The position numbers were made by a program, and so were the translations under genes. The notes below the pieces were generated by a model that had not been told where the DNA came from, did not search any database, and saw only the letters and a program-made list of their open reading frames with translations. From Breviolum minutum Mf 1.05b.01 (lineage: Eukaryota > Sar > Dinophyceae > Suessiales > Symbiodiniaceae), in NCBI GenBank assembly GCA_000507305.1, contig DF241181.1:26304-90303 (forward strand): a stretch of 64,000 nt of DNA, written 5' to 3'. This document shows positions 1 through 10,778 of this stretch, in pieces (positions within the stretch are counted from its first letter, which is position 1; every line of letters begins with the position of its first letter).

Positions 1-269
1 CCGGCATGTTTCAGAAGTGGATGTAAAGATATGTAAAGATCCCTGGGGAAAGGATCCGATTTGACAAATATTTTCTTTTGAGGGGTTGAAACTTGAAACC
101 ATCACCTAGACGATAATCTGGTTTCCCTATAAATATCAATCATTTCCAGTGATTCTGGATTTAAGTAGCCCATTTGAGATACACTCTACACTACACACCA
201 AAAAAGCGACCCCTGAAAAGGGATCATTTTAAACGGAACTTAGTCATCTTCCAACCATCAATGTTCAGA

Positions 270-357
270 GGATATGTTTGTTTCCTGCGGTGTATATCTT
301 GCTTTGGAGGCTGACGCCAAACGAAAGCAACGTGAGCAACGTGACGGATCCGACGCC
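270..357 (+). CDS. exon-like open segment, unknown protein
   Basis: GC-rich for the area. One frame reads LALEADAKRKQREQRDGSDA then FQGGRL and TGA, a charged helix-like stretch. No homology recognised; the antisense frames are also open. Confidence 0.2.
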
Positions 358-526
358 TTCCAAGGAGGTCGGTTGTGACAAAAAAAAACTGAAAGTCCCC
401 CAGGCATGTCGGCATCCCCAACAGTAGCAGGGCCCCCCAACTGTTGTAAATGGGTTATTCTTGGGCACAACTGAGGTGATGATTTCTAGGGATTAATTAC
501 TGGGGTTTTATAAATCTAATTTACAA

Positions 527-682
527 CTACTTGGAGGATCATCCAAGGACTTGTAAGTAGTTAGGATCACCTCCAGCTATAAGTCATGAAATGGCTGTTT
601 GGAAGGGGTCCCACAACCCGATCCTTAGGGGACAACAACTAACCATGGTTCCTAAGCACTTACTAACTGGGATGATCCTCCA
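527..682 (+). mobile_element. family I element copy
   Basis: CTTGGAGGATCATCCAAGG left; TGGGATGATCCTCCAA right. Core CCGATCCTTAGGGGACAACA. Confidence 0.72.
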
Positions 683-861
683 ACCCCCCAAAAGAAAGGA
701 ATTCCTCCATCAAGTGTTGGTTGAGGATCTGGGGTAGGTGTCAGTTTTTTTTTGAAATTTCTTAAATGTTGGGATGATCCATGTTCAAGGATTTTTTTGA
801 AATGTTGTACTAAACCCAATGGGCAAAGTTTGGTTGGCTTGGACTTCCTGGGGTACTGTAA

Positions 862-967
862 TACTGTTGATGGAAGAAATCCTGCACCAGTTGATAGGTA
901 GTTTATCCCATTATTTGCAGGGTTTATACATCCCACGTGGTTAGCCGGATTTCTTCCATCAACAGTA
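862..967 (+). mobile_element. MITE-like family A copy
   Basis: Ends TACTGTTGATGGAAGAAAT and ATTTCTTCCATCAACAGTA form an inverted repeat around a short core with CATCCCA. Flanked by TA. Confidence 0.8.
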
Positions 968-1216
968 CCAGCCTGGGTGAAATCATGATGTGATGGAGTT
1001 TCATTTGCTGTCACATAATTTGCCAGGATGGTATGTTGGTGGTAAAGCCTATCCTCTAGAAACCTTACTATTCGCCTAGGCTCAACCACTAACCAAACAA
1101 AACCCAACCAACTAACCAATTACTATGTATACAAAAGGGGTTGCGATAAACGTCACCTCTTTGGAGAAGGGGGCTGAACACAAAAAAACTTGTTCAATCT
1201 TTTTTTTGAATAATTA

Positions 1217-1310
1217 CACCCCGGTAAACTAACATAGCAATGGAAAATGGACCCTTTGAAGAAGTATTTCCTATTGAAGATGTATTCCATTGCTATGTTA
1301 GTTTACTAGA
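1217..1310 (+). mobile_element. Stowaway-like MITE family B copy
   Basis: GGTAAACTAACATAGCAATG and CATTGCTATGTTAGTTTAC pair as a hairpin. Confidence 0.8.
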
Positions 1311-1561
1311 AAGTAATCAGATCTCCACATTTTTGCCCTTTAAAAGATACCAGCTGTTTTGAAAAATCTCCAAAGTCGCCGGGGGTATTGTATAGCAAGT
1401 TGTTTTGTCCTATTCAAGACGAGGCAGTAGTATTGGGAAGTCTCAAGAAACAAGCCTACGAGGTTTCAATTTGAATCACCCCGCGTTGTTGCCGTTGTTG
1501 AGATGAGCTGCTTTTGTTGGTTTGAGAATTTTTGAGCCTGAAGTTGTTTGACAATTTTTAC

Positions 1562-1664
1562 TACTGTCGACGGAAGAAATCCTGTACCAGGTGATAGGGA
1601 ATTATCCCATTGGTTACAAGGTTTTATACATCCCAGGTGGTGCAGGATTTCTTCCATCATGGTA
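1562..1664 (+). mobile_element. MITE-like family A copy
   Basis: TACTGTCGACGGAAGAAAT at the left and GATTTCTTCCATCATGGTA at the right; core as in 862. Slightly diverged. Confidence 0.75.
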
Positions 1665-2408
1665 TTACCCAAGCCTGAAACAGCTTGGAAGCATCCAATG
1701 AGCAAAGATCGCAGATAGGTCAATGTGGGAATGTCTTTGGGAATTTTCTCAGGGTATAAAACAACTATTCCTATCGACAAGGGTTGAGGTTTCAAAATGT
1801 GTAAACTGGTTAACCTTGATCATTTGATGATCACTAAGCACCGCGTAGCAAAAAATCTACCAACCATTTCTGATTGACTGTTTGGCAAACATCGTAACAT
1901 ATCGTGGTCATGAGTTGGTTGCTTATCATCATAATATGGGAAGGACACAACTTCCAAAAACAAACTCAAAGTGACAATGATCCACCAAGTACGTGCTGAC
2001 AGAAAACCCAACATTTGCAAGCACTTTGGATGATTGAAACCTGAGAATAGTGATTTGTGGCCTAGAAGTATGATTTGTTGCAGGACTTCTTGGTAAAAAC
2101 GTTTCTAACAGGAGTGCAGATGTATGTATGTATTTTCTAGTGGATAACCAGGATTTCTATTGTGATGTTACTGGATCCTTTGCTGGAGGAGTTCCATTTC
2201 AATGGCATTCACAGTTTAATTGAGGGTCTCCTGGATGATTTTGGATGAGTGCTGTTGTTTTGAATACCACTGAATGAGAATGAACTAGTGAACTACAGTA
2301 TATCAAAAGCAAAGTGCAACAATGTTCTGGGATCAAGTTTCAAAAGTCCATTGTTCTTCTGCACACCCCACACAAAAAGGAACATTTGCTGTGCAGGATG
2401 TCAAATTT

Positions 2409-2550
2409 ATGTGAGCAGCCCTGGTTGTTTAGGGTATATAGGGGATAGTTACTACTACCCAGTTATGTGGAGGTTTTAATGAACCATTAAAAGGATCCCT
2501 ATTAAACAAACAGTATAATGGAAAGTCAAACGTTTTTTTTAGTGGCTCGT
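2409..2550 (+). mobile_element. family H element copy
   Basis: GTGAGCAGCCCTGGTTG, GGATCCCTATTAAACAAACA, and GTATAATGGAAAGTC; right end TTTTTTTTAGTGGCTC. Confidence 0.66.
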
Positions 2551-2689
2551 ATGAATCAAATGCACTTTCAACTTTGTCAAGATTCAGACTTACTGCTGGC
2601 TAAGTGACCATGGCCTCCACCAACAGAATGTCAAGAAAGTTAGTTCCCGTCAAACCTGCGCTTCGATGGTTCCTATTCGCAGGGAATCT

Positions 2690-2803
2690 AAGGGGAACAC
2701 CCCCCCCAATGCCTCCCTCAAGAAAAAGCCGGCCTCATTAACCGCGATTGTCGATGCGGGCCTTATTTCGGGGGTGGCTTTGGGGGGGGTGCCCGTAGAT
2801 TCT
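2690..2803 (+). mobile_element. family J G/C-run element copy
   Basis: CTAAGGGGAACACCCCCCCC and GGCTTTGGGGGGGGTGCCC arms; core GCGGGCCTTATTTCGGGG. Confidence 0.6.
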
Positions 2804-2804
2804 C

Positions 2805-2900
2805 ATGTTGATGGAAGAAATCCTGCACCAGTTGATATGGTAAATATCTCACTATTTTTAGGGTATTATACATCCCAGGTGGGATTTCTTCCACCCATCG
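2805..2900 (+). mobile_element. MITE-like family A copy
   Basis: Left end TGTTGATGGAAGAAATCC is well kept; the right end is shortened (GGATTTCTTCCACCCATCG). Confidence 0.7.
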
Positions 2901-2923
2901 TATTTATTGCCAGGATGTGTTAG

Positions 2924-3092
2924 AAGTTGCCTTGGAAATCTTTTTGGCCGCACAGCCAGACTACAACGCTACACCCACCCTTCATAGTAGTCAAAGGAGT
3001 GGTCATATCAGGCCTGGCACTTCAAATGTGTTGGAAATGCATGCCATTTTCTCAACAGAAATGAGGGTTGAAGAAGGTCTCATAATATATAT
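2924..3092 (+). CDS. exon-like open segment upstream of the ART-like exons
   Basis: After GTGTTAG one frame runs about 55 codons to TAA: VALEIFLAAQPDYNATPTLH continuing SSQRSGHIRPGTSN. Its position and strand would suit an N-terminal exon of the ART-like gene, but no family is recognised and the donor is not clear. Confidence 0.25.
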
Positions 3093-3283
3093 CTAAAGGG
3101 ACTTGTAGTTGTGTTTCATAATCCTTTATTGAATCCTTTCACCCTAAAAGAGGTAGCTAATTTCTTTTTGGACGGTGAGTGAGTTGGTAGATTTCCTTGG
3201 GTCCTGGGTGATGAAATGTTCGACTCAAAAACACTCGTGGAATCCCAGCTTCTAAGCCAAAACACTGAATGTATGATATATTT

Positions 3284-3393
3284 CGAGGTGGTGGCAACTC
3301 AAATATTTTTGATGTTCACCCCAAACCTTGGGGAAATAATCCATTTTGACTATCGCATATTTTTCAGATGGGTTGGGGAAAAACCACCAACCA
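3284..3393 (+). mobile_element. family E element copy
   Basis: GGTGGTGGCAACTCAAATAT, CACCCCAAACCTTGGGGAAA, and GGTTGGGGAAAAACCACCAA. Core plus short inverted ends. Confidence 0.75.
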
Positions 3394-3717
3394 GATTTGC
3401 CTACATTTACTATGAAAATGATCCAATTGTAAGTATAACTTAACTATACCATGCATACATCAAGTGTTTGGGATAGGACACACCTTGATTCTTAGGATAC
3501 TATCATTTTCTCCCATATCTATGGGGGAATGTCAAAGATTACTGAACGGCGAGTCTCAGAGCAAGGGAGGGAACAGAACTGGACATTTTTTTTCTGAAAT
3601 GCTTGGATTTGTAAACAGCTACTGTTTATTTTGTACCATGGTAAATCACCATGATAAACCCACCATTTGGGAGAATATTTCTTTACTTTTCAAAAAAGCA
3701 TTTGGTGCAAATCCCAG

Positions 3718-3804
3718 AATGATGCCGAACCGATGTTTTCCAATGTATCGGCAAATGTGCATGTCTTTGAAATGTTCCAGCAGGACGTTCCAGCTACTGA
3801 TGAA
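3718..3804 (+). CDS. exon-like open segment, possible ART-like gene exon
   Basis: 29 codons between AATCCCAG^ and GATGAA^GTGTTT: NDAEPMFSNVSANVHVFEMF, then QQDVPATDE. Phase 0 at both ends with an AG acceptor and a GT donor. No recognised domain; the minus strand is open as well. Confidence 0.3.
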
Positions 3805-4345
3805 GTGTTTCTTACCCGCAATGACTGCTTGAAACAGGACAATTTCCTTCCAAAGAAGTGATGCTTCTGCATCTCTTTTTGTTTCTGGACTCATGTTAAC
3901 GCATAAAGAACTCCGACAGCCTCAGATGATAAACAAGACACAACTAACATATCTGAACATCAACTTATTGGGAGAAGATTTCTCCATGCCAAGATGTTCA
4001 GAGAAATAGTAGACTTGTGAAACCTCATGGAACAAGGCGGGGGTACTTGAGACATCTTGAGACACCCCCCCAAAAAATAATACCTGGAAAAACGCATGCA
4101 CACACCAAAAGTACCCGAGACCACGATGTGTTTTTCCGTGTGGAGAGTAGATAAGATTTTTTCACCCTGGATGAACGAGAACAGACCAAGATGCCCCAAG
4201 TCATTGATGTTTTCTTCACAGAATCCAAGCCTTTTTTCAAACACTGAATACTTCTAGAAAAGGTAGCCCACGTCAACCCCCCAGAAAATCGATACTAGAC
4301 TCAAGCATTTGCAACCCTTTCAGCCCGATTTTTTTTGACGTGGAG

Positions 4346-4496
4346 GCATCGTGGACATATCAAGTACTTGTATCATCAGACAAGCAGATCTGCTGGACCC
4401 AAGATTTTGAAGCATGGTTTCCGGAGCGGACATGTTGGTTGGTGTGGTGGTGCTATCTATTTCGCCTTAAGCAAAGGAGCAACTTATCATAAAGCA
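4346..4496 (+). CDS. ART-like gene exon with NAD-binding His and Tyr motifs
   Basis: Follows TTTTTTTTGACGTGGAG. Encodes HRGHIKYLYHQTSRSAGPKI and then a stretch ending GGAIYFALSKGATYHKA. The His-x-Thr/Ser and IYFA motifs are those of the H-Y-E transferases. A second possible acceptor is ATCAAG at 4359-4364. In-frame sequence after 4496 runs on to TAA but loses family likeness at once. Confidence 0.72.
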
Positions 4497-7400
4497 GATG
4501 CTTGGCGTCCAACAGATTTGGGGCTTCCCCCGCAGTGGTCCATTTTTTTTAAGGTGAAAGACTTTGTGGTTGCGTCACAGAAGAACGTCTTCAAAAAACG
4601 TCCCAACAAAAGCTAAGAGATTGACTTTTTTTTCCCCCCCGGGGGCTATGGTTGTAGTTGTAAAGATAACGTTGCTGTTTTTTTTTGCGGAATTTTGCCA
4701 CCTGACAGAACATGGCACAACACCAAGCAGTACACTTTCATGGGCACATAGGATTGATGTTGGTGGTTTGTTGTTCATATGTGTTTTTTTCCGATTTTCT
4801 GTGGGTTTTGGAAGGGGCGATTTGATTTCATTCTCTAGGTGGTGGCAACTCAAATATTTTTGGAATTTTCACCCCAAACCTTGGGGAAATCATCCAATTT
4901 GACGAGCATATTTTTCAACTGGGTTGGTTCAACCACCAACTAGTAAAAGTTAAACCTTGAGCGTTTGGGACCTAAGTTTCGCCAAGTTAATAATTTCTCT
5001 AAACATATCGTATCCCAATCCAAGGTCTTTCAGAAAACATCGGGGAAAAAAAGACGAGGTTTAGGCGAGTCCTATCATCCCTCCGGTAAGCTAACATGGC
5101 AATGGAATGGCAATGGAAGATCACCTTTCTTAATAGAAGATACATCTTCAAATGTTTTTTTTTTCATTGTCATGTTGTTTTTTTCAGGGGCGTATTGTTT
5201 TGTGGTTCACATGTTACGACAGCATCCATCACTTGAACTATTTGGAGTCTTAGTCAACAAGGTGTTGTTGCTATTCTTGTGTTTCAGACGTTGAAATAAT
5301 TTGACTTGGATGATACAGCCTTGATATGCAAGCATTAGCATCAACACATACAGACCAACCGGTTTTGCTTGCCTCCTTGTCTAACCCATCCAACCTTTTG
5401 CTTCCATATTTTCGTTGGATTTTCCCACCTGAGGTCGGAGTAGATTCACATCACGGCTTTGTGATTCAAGCAAAAGTGGATTTAGGGCGAACCAAGTACG
5501 GCATGCCAAAATATTGTACCTTGGTTATTCAATCAATTGTTTTCTTTTCGCAAGTGGAACTTCCCTTTTTTGAAGCTTAGACTGCGACAATAAGGTTACA
5601 CAATTTTTTCTGGTTGTTGGGGTTTTTGTTTTATTTTGTGGAAGGAAATTGTTGCACCAAACAAAGATGCCCACACGAGTTTAGCTTGAGACTTTTTTTG
5701 AATCACCGAAGAGTAACGGCTGGGAAACGACCATTTTCCCTTGGAAAAGAAGAACCATTTGCTAACCACCAAATTTGGGTTCCATCTTACTGTAGTTTTC
5801 CGGGGTGTATTTTTTAAATGTAAGCCCAGGCACTTGGTGTTTGGCGATGGTTGGGAATTTCTATGATTTCATCCCTGAACTCTCCTGAAATTTCCATTCC
5901 GCGAATCCTTTTTCTCGGGGATTTCCAATTGAGCAGTGACCAAAATTCTGGTATATAGATGATTATACTACCCAGTTACATTGGGATTATGCTAAGCCAC
6001 AATAAGGATCCGGATCCCTACGAACCAATCAGTACGTTGTTCAATTGAAGAGAGGCATTGACATAAAGTCGGAAAATCCAAATCACCAACTTCCATGTCC
6101 ACGAGATGATGCCAGTGAAAAATAGAAAACCATGTTCACCCCTTTCTGTTTCCTCCCCGTTTCCCTATTAATAGACACTTCTGTTATATCATCTATAAAC
6201 TATAGCCCCGCTTCTTTTCCAGTTGATTTTGTTGGTTCTTTCTCGATTTTCCCTAGGCATCCTGTCATATATGATGATTGGGATGTCTAATCACCTTGTC
6301 AGCCTGGTATTTGGATTCCATCGCCATTCTCAGAAAGTGATTTGGATCCCTAGGATTTTCTGGGTGGTGCTTTCAAACATTTTTTATCTTCACCCCTATT
6401 TCGGGAAATGATCCAATTTGACGAGCATATTTTTCAGATGGGTTGGTTCAACCACCAACTAGAAAACCATGGGTAGTTTACCAAGGCACCTCATCTCCAA
6501 AGTGTTGGGGCAAACCTCTACAGCAAGCAATTCGTTGCCTTGATCGTAGGAATGAAGGTGGTAGACTCTCGGGTCAAAGGGTGTGGTTTTACGGTAGATG
6601 TTGAGTGCCAAAGGGAAGGTACCTTCCAGTAAACTAACATGGCAATGGAATATCACCATGTTCAATAGGAAAATACATCTTCATTCCGGGTCCATTTTCC
6701 ATTGCCATGTTAGTTTACCAGGGGGTAAGTTGCCTGGATCTTTGATTGATTGCAAAAAACAAAAAACTGCTTGAGTTGTCAGCCAGGGAAACTCAATTTC
6801 AGCCATAAACATGTGGCAGACTTCCCCAAAAAATAATTGCTGTAGATTCCAGAAACTGAGAAGATTTTTGCAACAACCCAAACTGGCCATTCTTGGAAGA
6901 GATTGGTAAATTTGGTAAAACTAACATAGCTGGCTGGAATATCCCCATGTTCAACAGGAAAGACATCGTCGTTTTGGGTCCATTTTCCTGCCAGCTATGT
7001 GAGGTTACCGGAGGGTATAGTGGTAAAAATCAAGATCGCTCCATATTCCTATCTTGATGCGGTGGGGTTGGGGAACCTTCCCCCAAGAATTCTCCTCCTT
7101 CAAGAAGTTGGGGACGCAACTAGTGACGTGTTGAGGGGGTCAGAAATCGGGTCATCACTACCGAGGATGTTACCAAAACCCCCCGTCATAGAAGTCAAAG
7201 AAATGGATCAACTACTGATCTCAAGAATGGTTGGCGGATTTTTCTTCCATAACACAACATCCCTGACCTCATCGTGTCATTAGGTTTCAGGAATGTCCGA
7301 GAACATTACCCCGCCAAAACCAGTTCAAGGTTTTGTAAATGGTTTGGTGTTGTCCAGCACCGGAAATTCCATTGCCCCGAAAACTAACATGGAAACCCTT

Positions 7401-7916
7401 AATAGCTCTAAGCTTCCATGTTGATATTTGATATAATAACTAATTAATACATATATATAATATATATTTGCCATATGCGTTGGCATGGTCCTAATGGCCC
7501 AGTTTCCTAGGTATATGGACCAACTATATTCACACATGTCATACATGGATGGGATTTGGTATACTAGCCCTCAACCAAAGGATTGTGACCTGATTGAAGG
7601 GCCTTGGACATCTATGGGTACCCTCCCTGAAACTAACATGGCACCTGAAAATGGATGGTTGGAATACTCGTTTCCTTTTGGGATGGCTTATTTTCAGGTG
7701 CTATGTTAGTTTTCATTGGTGTAAGGTATCTTTTTGCCCTGAAAGTTTGTGTTTTTCTTGGCGAAATCACACCATTTTTCTGTCAGAGTTTTTTCCTGTC
7801 AGACTCGCTGAGGATTTCAATCGCAAGGATATGATTCGATTTACTTCAATCCTGGAGATGGTGGTGAATATGTCATTTGGGATCCTTCCAGAGTTATATC
7901 AATGAAGCGCGTCTAA
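4346..7916 (+). CDS. PARP/ADP-ribosyltransferase-like gene, at least three exons
   Basis: Three + strand exons (4346-4496, 5434 to about 5515, 7813-7916) together carry a mono/poly-ADP-ribosyltransferase-like H-Y-E fold. KYLYHQTS supplies His (codon 4374), GGAIYFALS supplies Tyr (codon 4458), and GDGGEYVIWDPSRV supplies Glu (codon 7866). Exon 2 (VDSHHGFVIQAKVDLGR) is the strand expected between Tyr and Glu. Such enzymes move ADP-ribose from NAD+ to proteins or nucleic acids. Exon 1 to 2 joins in phase 0 through a GA donor (AAAGCA^GATGCT). Exon 2 to 3 does not close convincingly, so a microexon may be missed. The frame ends MKRV then TAA at 7914, a natural end after the last strand. Upstream exons for the N-terminus probably exist (see 2924 and 3718). 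Confidence 0.7.
4835..4943 (+). mobile_element. family E element copy
   Basis: CTAGGTGGTGGCAACTCAAA to GGTTCAACCACCAACTAG; fullest copy, with CTAG at each end. Lies in the intron after the first ART-like exon. Confidence 0.82.
5087..5186 (+). mobile_element. Stowaway-like MITE family B copy
   Basis: CCCTCCGGTAAGCTAACATG at the left; AATGGCAATGG is doubled within the arm; the right arm is eroded (CATTGTCATGTTG). Confidence 0.68.
5434..5515 (+). CDS. ART-like gene middle exon
   Basis: After CACCTGAG^G the frame gives VGVDSHHGFVIQAKVDLGRT then KYGMPKYC. It fits directly behind YHKA of the previous exon. The 3' border is uncertain: GC at 5501 or GT near 5516/5524 are possible donors. Confidence 0.65.
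5936..6048 (+). mobile_element. family H element copy
   Basis: CAATTGAGCAGTGACCAAAA and GGTATATAGATGATTATACT; right end TTCAATTG pairs with the left end. Confidence 0.66.
6361..6462 (+). mobile_element. family E element copy
   Basis: GGTGGTGCTTTCAAACAT, GATCCAATTTGACGAGCATA, GGTTCAACCACCAACTAG. Confidence 0.76.
6619..6727 (+). mobile_element. Stowaway-like MITE family B copy
   Basis: TACCTTCCAGTAAACTAACA to TGTTAGTTTACCAGGGGGTA with TA at both ends. Confidence 0.8.
6911..7018 (+). mobile_element. Stowaway-like MITE family B copy
   Basis: GGTAAAACTAACATAGCTGG to CCAGCTATGTGAGGTTACC plus GGAGGGTA; arm variant with GCTGGCTGG in place of GGCAATGG. Confidence 0.75.
7619..7721 (+). mobile_element. 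Stowaway-like MITE family C copy
   Basis: TACCCTCCCTGAAACTAACA, then ATGGCACCTGAAAATGG; right arm TTTTCAGGTGCTATGTTAGT. Confidence 0.8.
7813..7916 (+). CDS. ART-like gene last exon with catalytic Glu motif
   Basis: Acceptor GCTGAG^G; an in-frame TGA at 7809 forbids an earlier start. Encodes FQSQGYDSIYFN, then PGDGGEYVIWDPSRVISMKR, V and TAA. GYDS...EYV(I/V)(W/Y)(D/N)PSRV is the usual end of this catalytic fold. A phase-1 donor is needed from the preceding exon. Confidence 0.72.
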
Positions 7917-8160
7917 TGAGGGCTCCATCGCTTCTCACAACTGGAGATGAAAATTGCACATGGGAAGCCCTTGAATGCGCGGCAGATATTTCATCACATA
8001 GTTGGTGGTTTCAAACACTAAAGTTGATTTGCCATCCATTGTTGGAGAAGAAACAACATTGTTGCGGTCACATGTGTGTTTTTTTGTTTGCATTTCATTG
8101 ATAGATATTTGAGATCTAGATTTAAAGATATCTAGCACATCTCCTTTTTGAATCCACCAG

Positions 8161-8360
8161 CAGAGCCATCTAGAATTGATTTTGAAGTTTCATTGCTGAC
8201 TGCCACATCAGCAGATTTGAAAGTTGCAGAAGTTTACAACCATGGAGCAGAAAATCATGTGCTCCAAAAGGATCTAAGAAAATCGGAATTTCGACGGAAA
8301 ACAGGAGAAATGGATGGAACAGAAACAAAGACACCCAGGTTTGCAAGGGAAAAGGCATGA
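8161..8360 (+). CDS. exon-like open segment downstream of the ART-like gene
   Basis: One frame gives AEPSRIDFEVSLLTATSADL, continues KVAEVYNHGAENHV and ends in a Lys/Arg/Glu-rich tail before TGA at 8358. No domain recognised. It may be a 3' exon of a neighbouring gene or chance. Confidence 0.25.
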
Positions 8361-8576
8361 GGTGGATTTTCTGCGAAGTATTTTCAAGTGGTCTAGAATC
8401 TATAGTTCAAGATGTTGAAGCTATTTTAGTGTTGCATGTTTTGTGTTTCCTTCAAGGCAGCACCGTTTCGAAAATGTTGGTGAAATGATATTGAAGTATT
8501 CTTTGAGGAGAGTCCAGCAGGGATTTGACAAAAAAACAAACACTCCTTGTGCAACCTTAAGGGGGGAGGGGGAAAA

Positions 8577-8625
8577 ATAACAATAACAATAAGAACAACA
8601 GCAGCAACAACAACAACCACAACCC
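8577..8625 (+). repeat. imperfect AAC/ACA microsatellite
   Basis: AACAATAACAATAAGAACAA then CAGCAACAACAACAACC; the only long GTT tract on the minus strand. Confidence 0.8.
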
Positions 8626-8747
8626 ACGTCTACAAAAGGAGATGTTAGTAAACCATTATAGGCTCATTCATCCATCAGACTTTAAATACCTATGCCACTC
8701 AAGGTTGTTGTTTTGTTCTGTTGAATCTTATATGAAACTTCCATAAA

Positions 8748-8860
8748 TACCCTCCCAAAAACGAACATGTTTGCGTCTGAAAATATGCCTTCCAAAAATG
8801 GAAACTAGTCTTCGAACCATCCGTTTTCAGGTGCGAGAACGTTAGTTTTCAGGGAGGGTA
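8748..8860 (+). mobile_element. family C copy
   Basis: TACCCTCCCAAAAACGAACA to ACGTTAGTTTTCAGGGAGGG then TA; TA flanked. Confidence 0.78.
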
Positions 8861-8897
8861 AACTTCAAGTTGTTCCAACCAATGGCACTTTTCGTAG

Positions 8898-9053
8898 GAT
8901 CATCCCGAGACCTTGTATACGTGGTTAGGTAACCATGGTGATCGTTGTTGCCCCCTAAGGAACGGGTTGGATTGGACCCCTTCCAAATGACCTTTTTATG
9001 GCTTACAATTGGAGGTTACAAGCCACTTACTAAATGGGATGATCCTCCAAATA
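8898..9053 (-). mobile_element. family I element copy, opposite orientation
   Basis: AGGATCATCCCGAG left, AATGGGATGATCCTCCAAAT right; the core reads TTGCCCCCTAAGGAACGGGT. Confidence 0.7.
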
Positions 9054-9100
9054 CCCCAACGAAGGAACCAGTGGTAACCACAAAAAAAAACCCTTGGGAA

Positions 9101-9256
9101 GTTGCCCGGGCAAACGTGAAAAAACTGCACCAGCCACCCGTAACCACCAGGCCGTTGGTGGCCAAGCTCGCCCCGCGACGCTTTATGGATGTGACGTCAC
9201 CAGTTTTGGTGCCCAACAAAACATCCGACATCAAAAAAAACACATCAGTGGGATGA
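9101..9256 (+). CDS. GC-rich exon-like island, unknown
   Basis: About 53% GC in AT-rich surroundings. One frame reads VARANVKKLHQPPVTTRPLV then AKLAPRRFMDVTSPVLVPNK and stops at 9254. The minus strand is also open over the same span, so the strand is not certain. Confidence 0.25.
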   Translation, partial: VARANVKKLHQPPVTTRPLVAKLAPRRFMDVTSPVLVPNKTSDIKKNTSVG

Positions 9257-9764
9257 ATTTTTATGTGTTTTTTTGTGGAGTTTTGGGTACTGGTGATGGA
9301 TGATGATATAGAGTTTGTATGTGTTTACTGTATCCCTTCTTTTTTGAATCCGAGGTAAGGAATATTGATTGAGTATGTTTTTCTTTGTTTTTGTGGGGGT
9401 GGAGAGAAATTCAAAAAAAGTATTTGGGCAACATGTTTTTGTTGGCATCTTCAATCGCTATTTCAACCACGCACCTCAAAAACAGGAATTGAAAACTGGT
9501 GGCGAAAAGACCTCGGGTTATCCTCCCTCAAATAGGCCAAACCCATGAATTTTGTCTTCATAATGCCGTTAATTGTCCTTTAAGATAGGTAGGAAAGGAG
9601 ATATGAGAAATTACTTATTAACACAGGATTCCACATGATATTGTCGATATAATAAGTCCGGCGAATCGATCGCAAGACATGTATTTCAAAAAACCTGGAA
9701 ATAGTGGGATGAGCTTCCATCAAGAGTTGGTAGAGACTTGAGGAATGATGTGGAAGTTGAGATG

Positions 9765-9868
9765 TACCCTCTGGTAAACTAACATGGCAATGGAAATTAA
9801 CCTTTTGAAGATGTATTCCCTATTGAAAATGGGGATTCCCATTGCTATGTTAGTTTGCCGGAGGGTAT
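9765..9868 (+). mobile_element. Stowaway-like MITE family B copy
   Basis: TACCCTCTGGTAAACTAACA to TGTTAGTTTGCCGGAGGGTA, TA flanked. Confidence 0.82.
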
Positions 9869-10242
9869 TAACACAATGGAATGTAGGTATTGGGGTCTTT
9901 GCACAGCTGCTCCGACTCGCTGATGATACATCGATGAGATTTCTGAGTCTTTTGGTTGTTTTCGATGTCAATGACATTTTGAGAATTGGCTCTGACTCAC
10001 AATTACAGTGGACAATTTCGGGACCACAGAGGGGGTACAACAAGTTTAAACCAAATCCAGTGCGTTTTTGGTCCAATGAATTTGCTCAGAATGATGGCCA
10101 TCTCTTTCACGAAAATGGACACAGCAGGGTCGCAACAATTCAGGGTGGAGGCCACTGACAGCGGTCAGCTGAAGTCATGGGTTTTTTTTGTAGGCGATAC
10201 TGGCTTCGGCTGGACATATCTTGGGCTTGGAGATATTTCTAT

Positions 10243-10346
10243 TACACCCCGGAAGGTTAACATGGAACCTGAAAATGATGGTTTGGAAGATGATTTTCCT
10301 TTCTAAATGGGTGATTTTTAGGTTCCATGTAAATCTTCCGGGGTGT
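10243..10346 (+). mobile_element. family C-like hairpin
   Basis: TACACCCCGGAAGGTTAACA, then TGGAACCTGAAAATGATGG; right arm AGGTTCCATG and CTTCCGGGGTGT. Confidence 0.75.
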
Positions 10347-10536
10347 GCTGTACATTCCCGAAAACCAAAACGGAACCTGTCAAAAAGGTTGCTGGAAAAG
10401 GGACACACANCTATGTATTTTTTTTTGTTACATATATATATATATATATACTTGTTTTATGTATATCCCATGTATATCCCTAGTCAAACTATACTTGGTC
10501 TTTTTGGAGCGTCTTTTTCAAAACCAAAAAACCCAG

Positions 10537-10592
10537 GTCGAAGAAGTGGTGCGGCGTTACCAGAGCCAGCCGCGCTGGTTGGTGTGGAAGCC
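10537..10592 (+). CDS. exon-like segment
   Basis: After AAACCCAG^G the frame VEEVVRRYQSQPRWLVWKPS is open and then runs into poly-T. It looks like an amphipathic helix followed by a Trp-rich turn. No family recognised; the donor is unclear. Confidence 0.3.
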
Positions 10593-10778
10593 AAGCGTTC
10601 TTTTTTTTTAAAGAAACAAACCTCAGGGTTGACCCCCCAGGAAGTTAACATATCCCACCTGGGGAAGTTCGGAAAATCATCGACTCAATTATGCCGTAAA
10701 TCAGGGGGATATGTGAATCCCCTGGGGGGTAATCTGGAAATTGTTCATTAAACCAAAAATCCAAGAAAATCTCCAACG

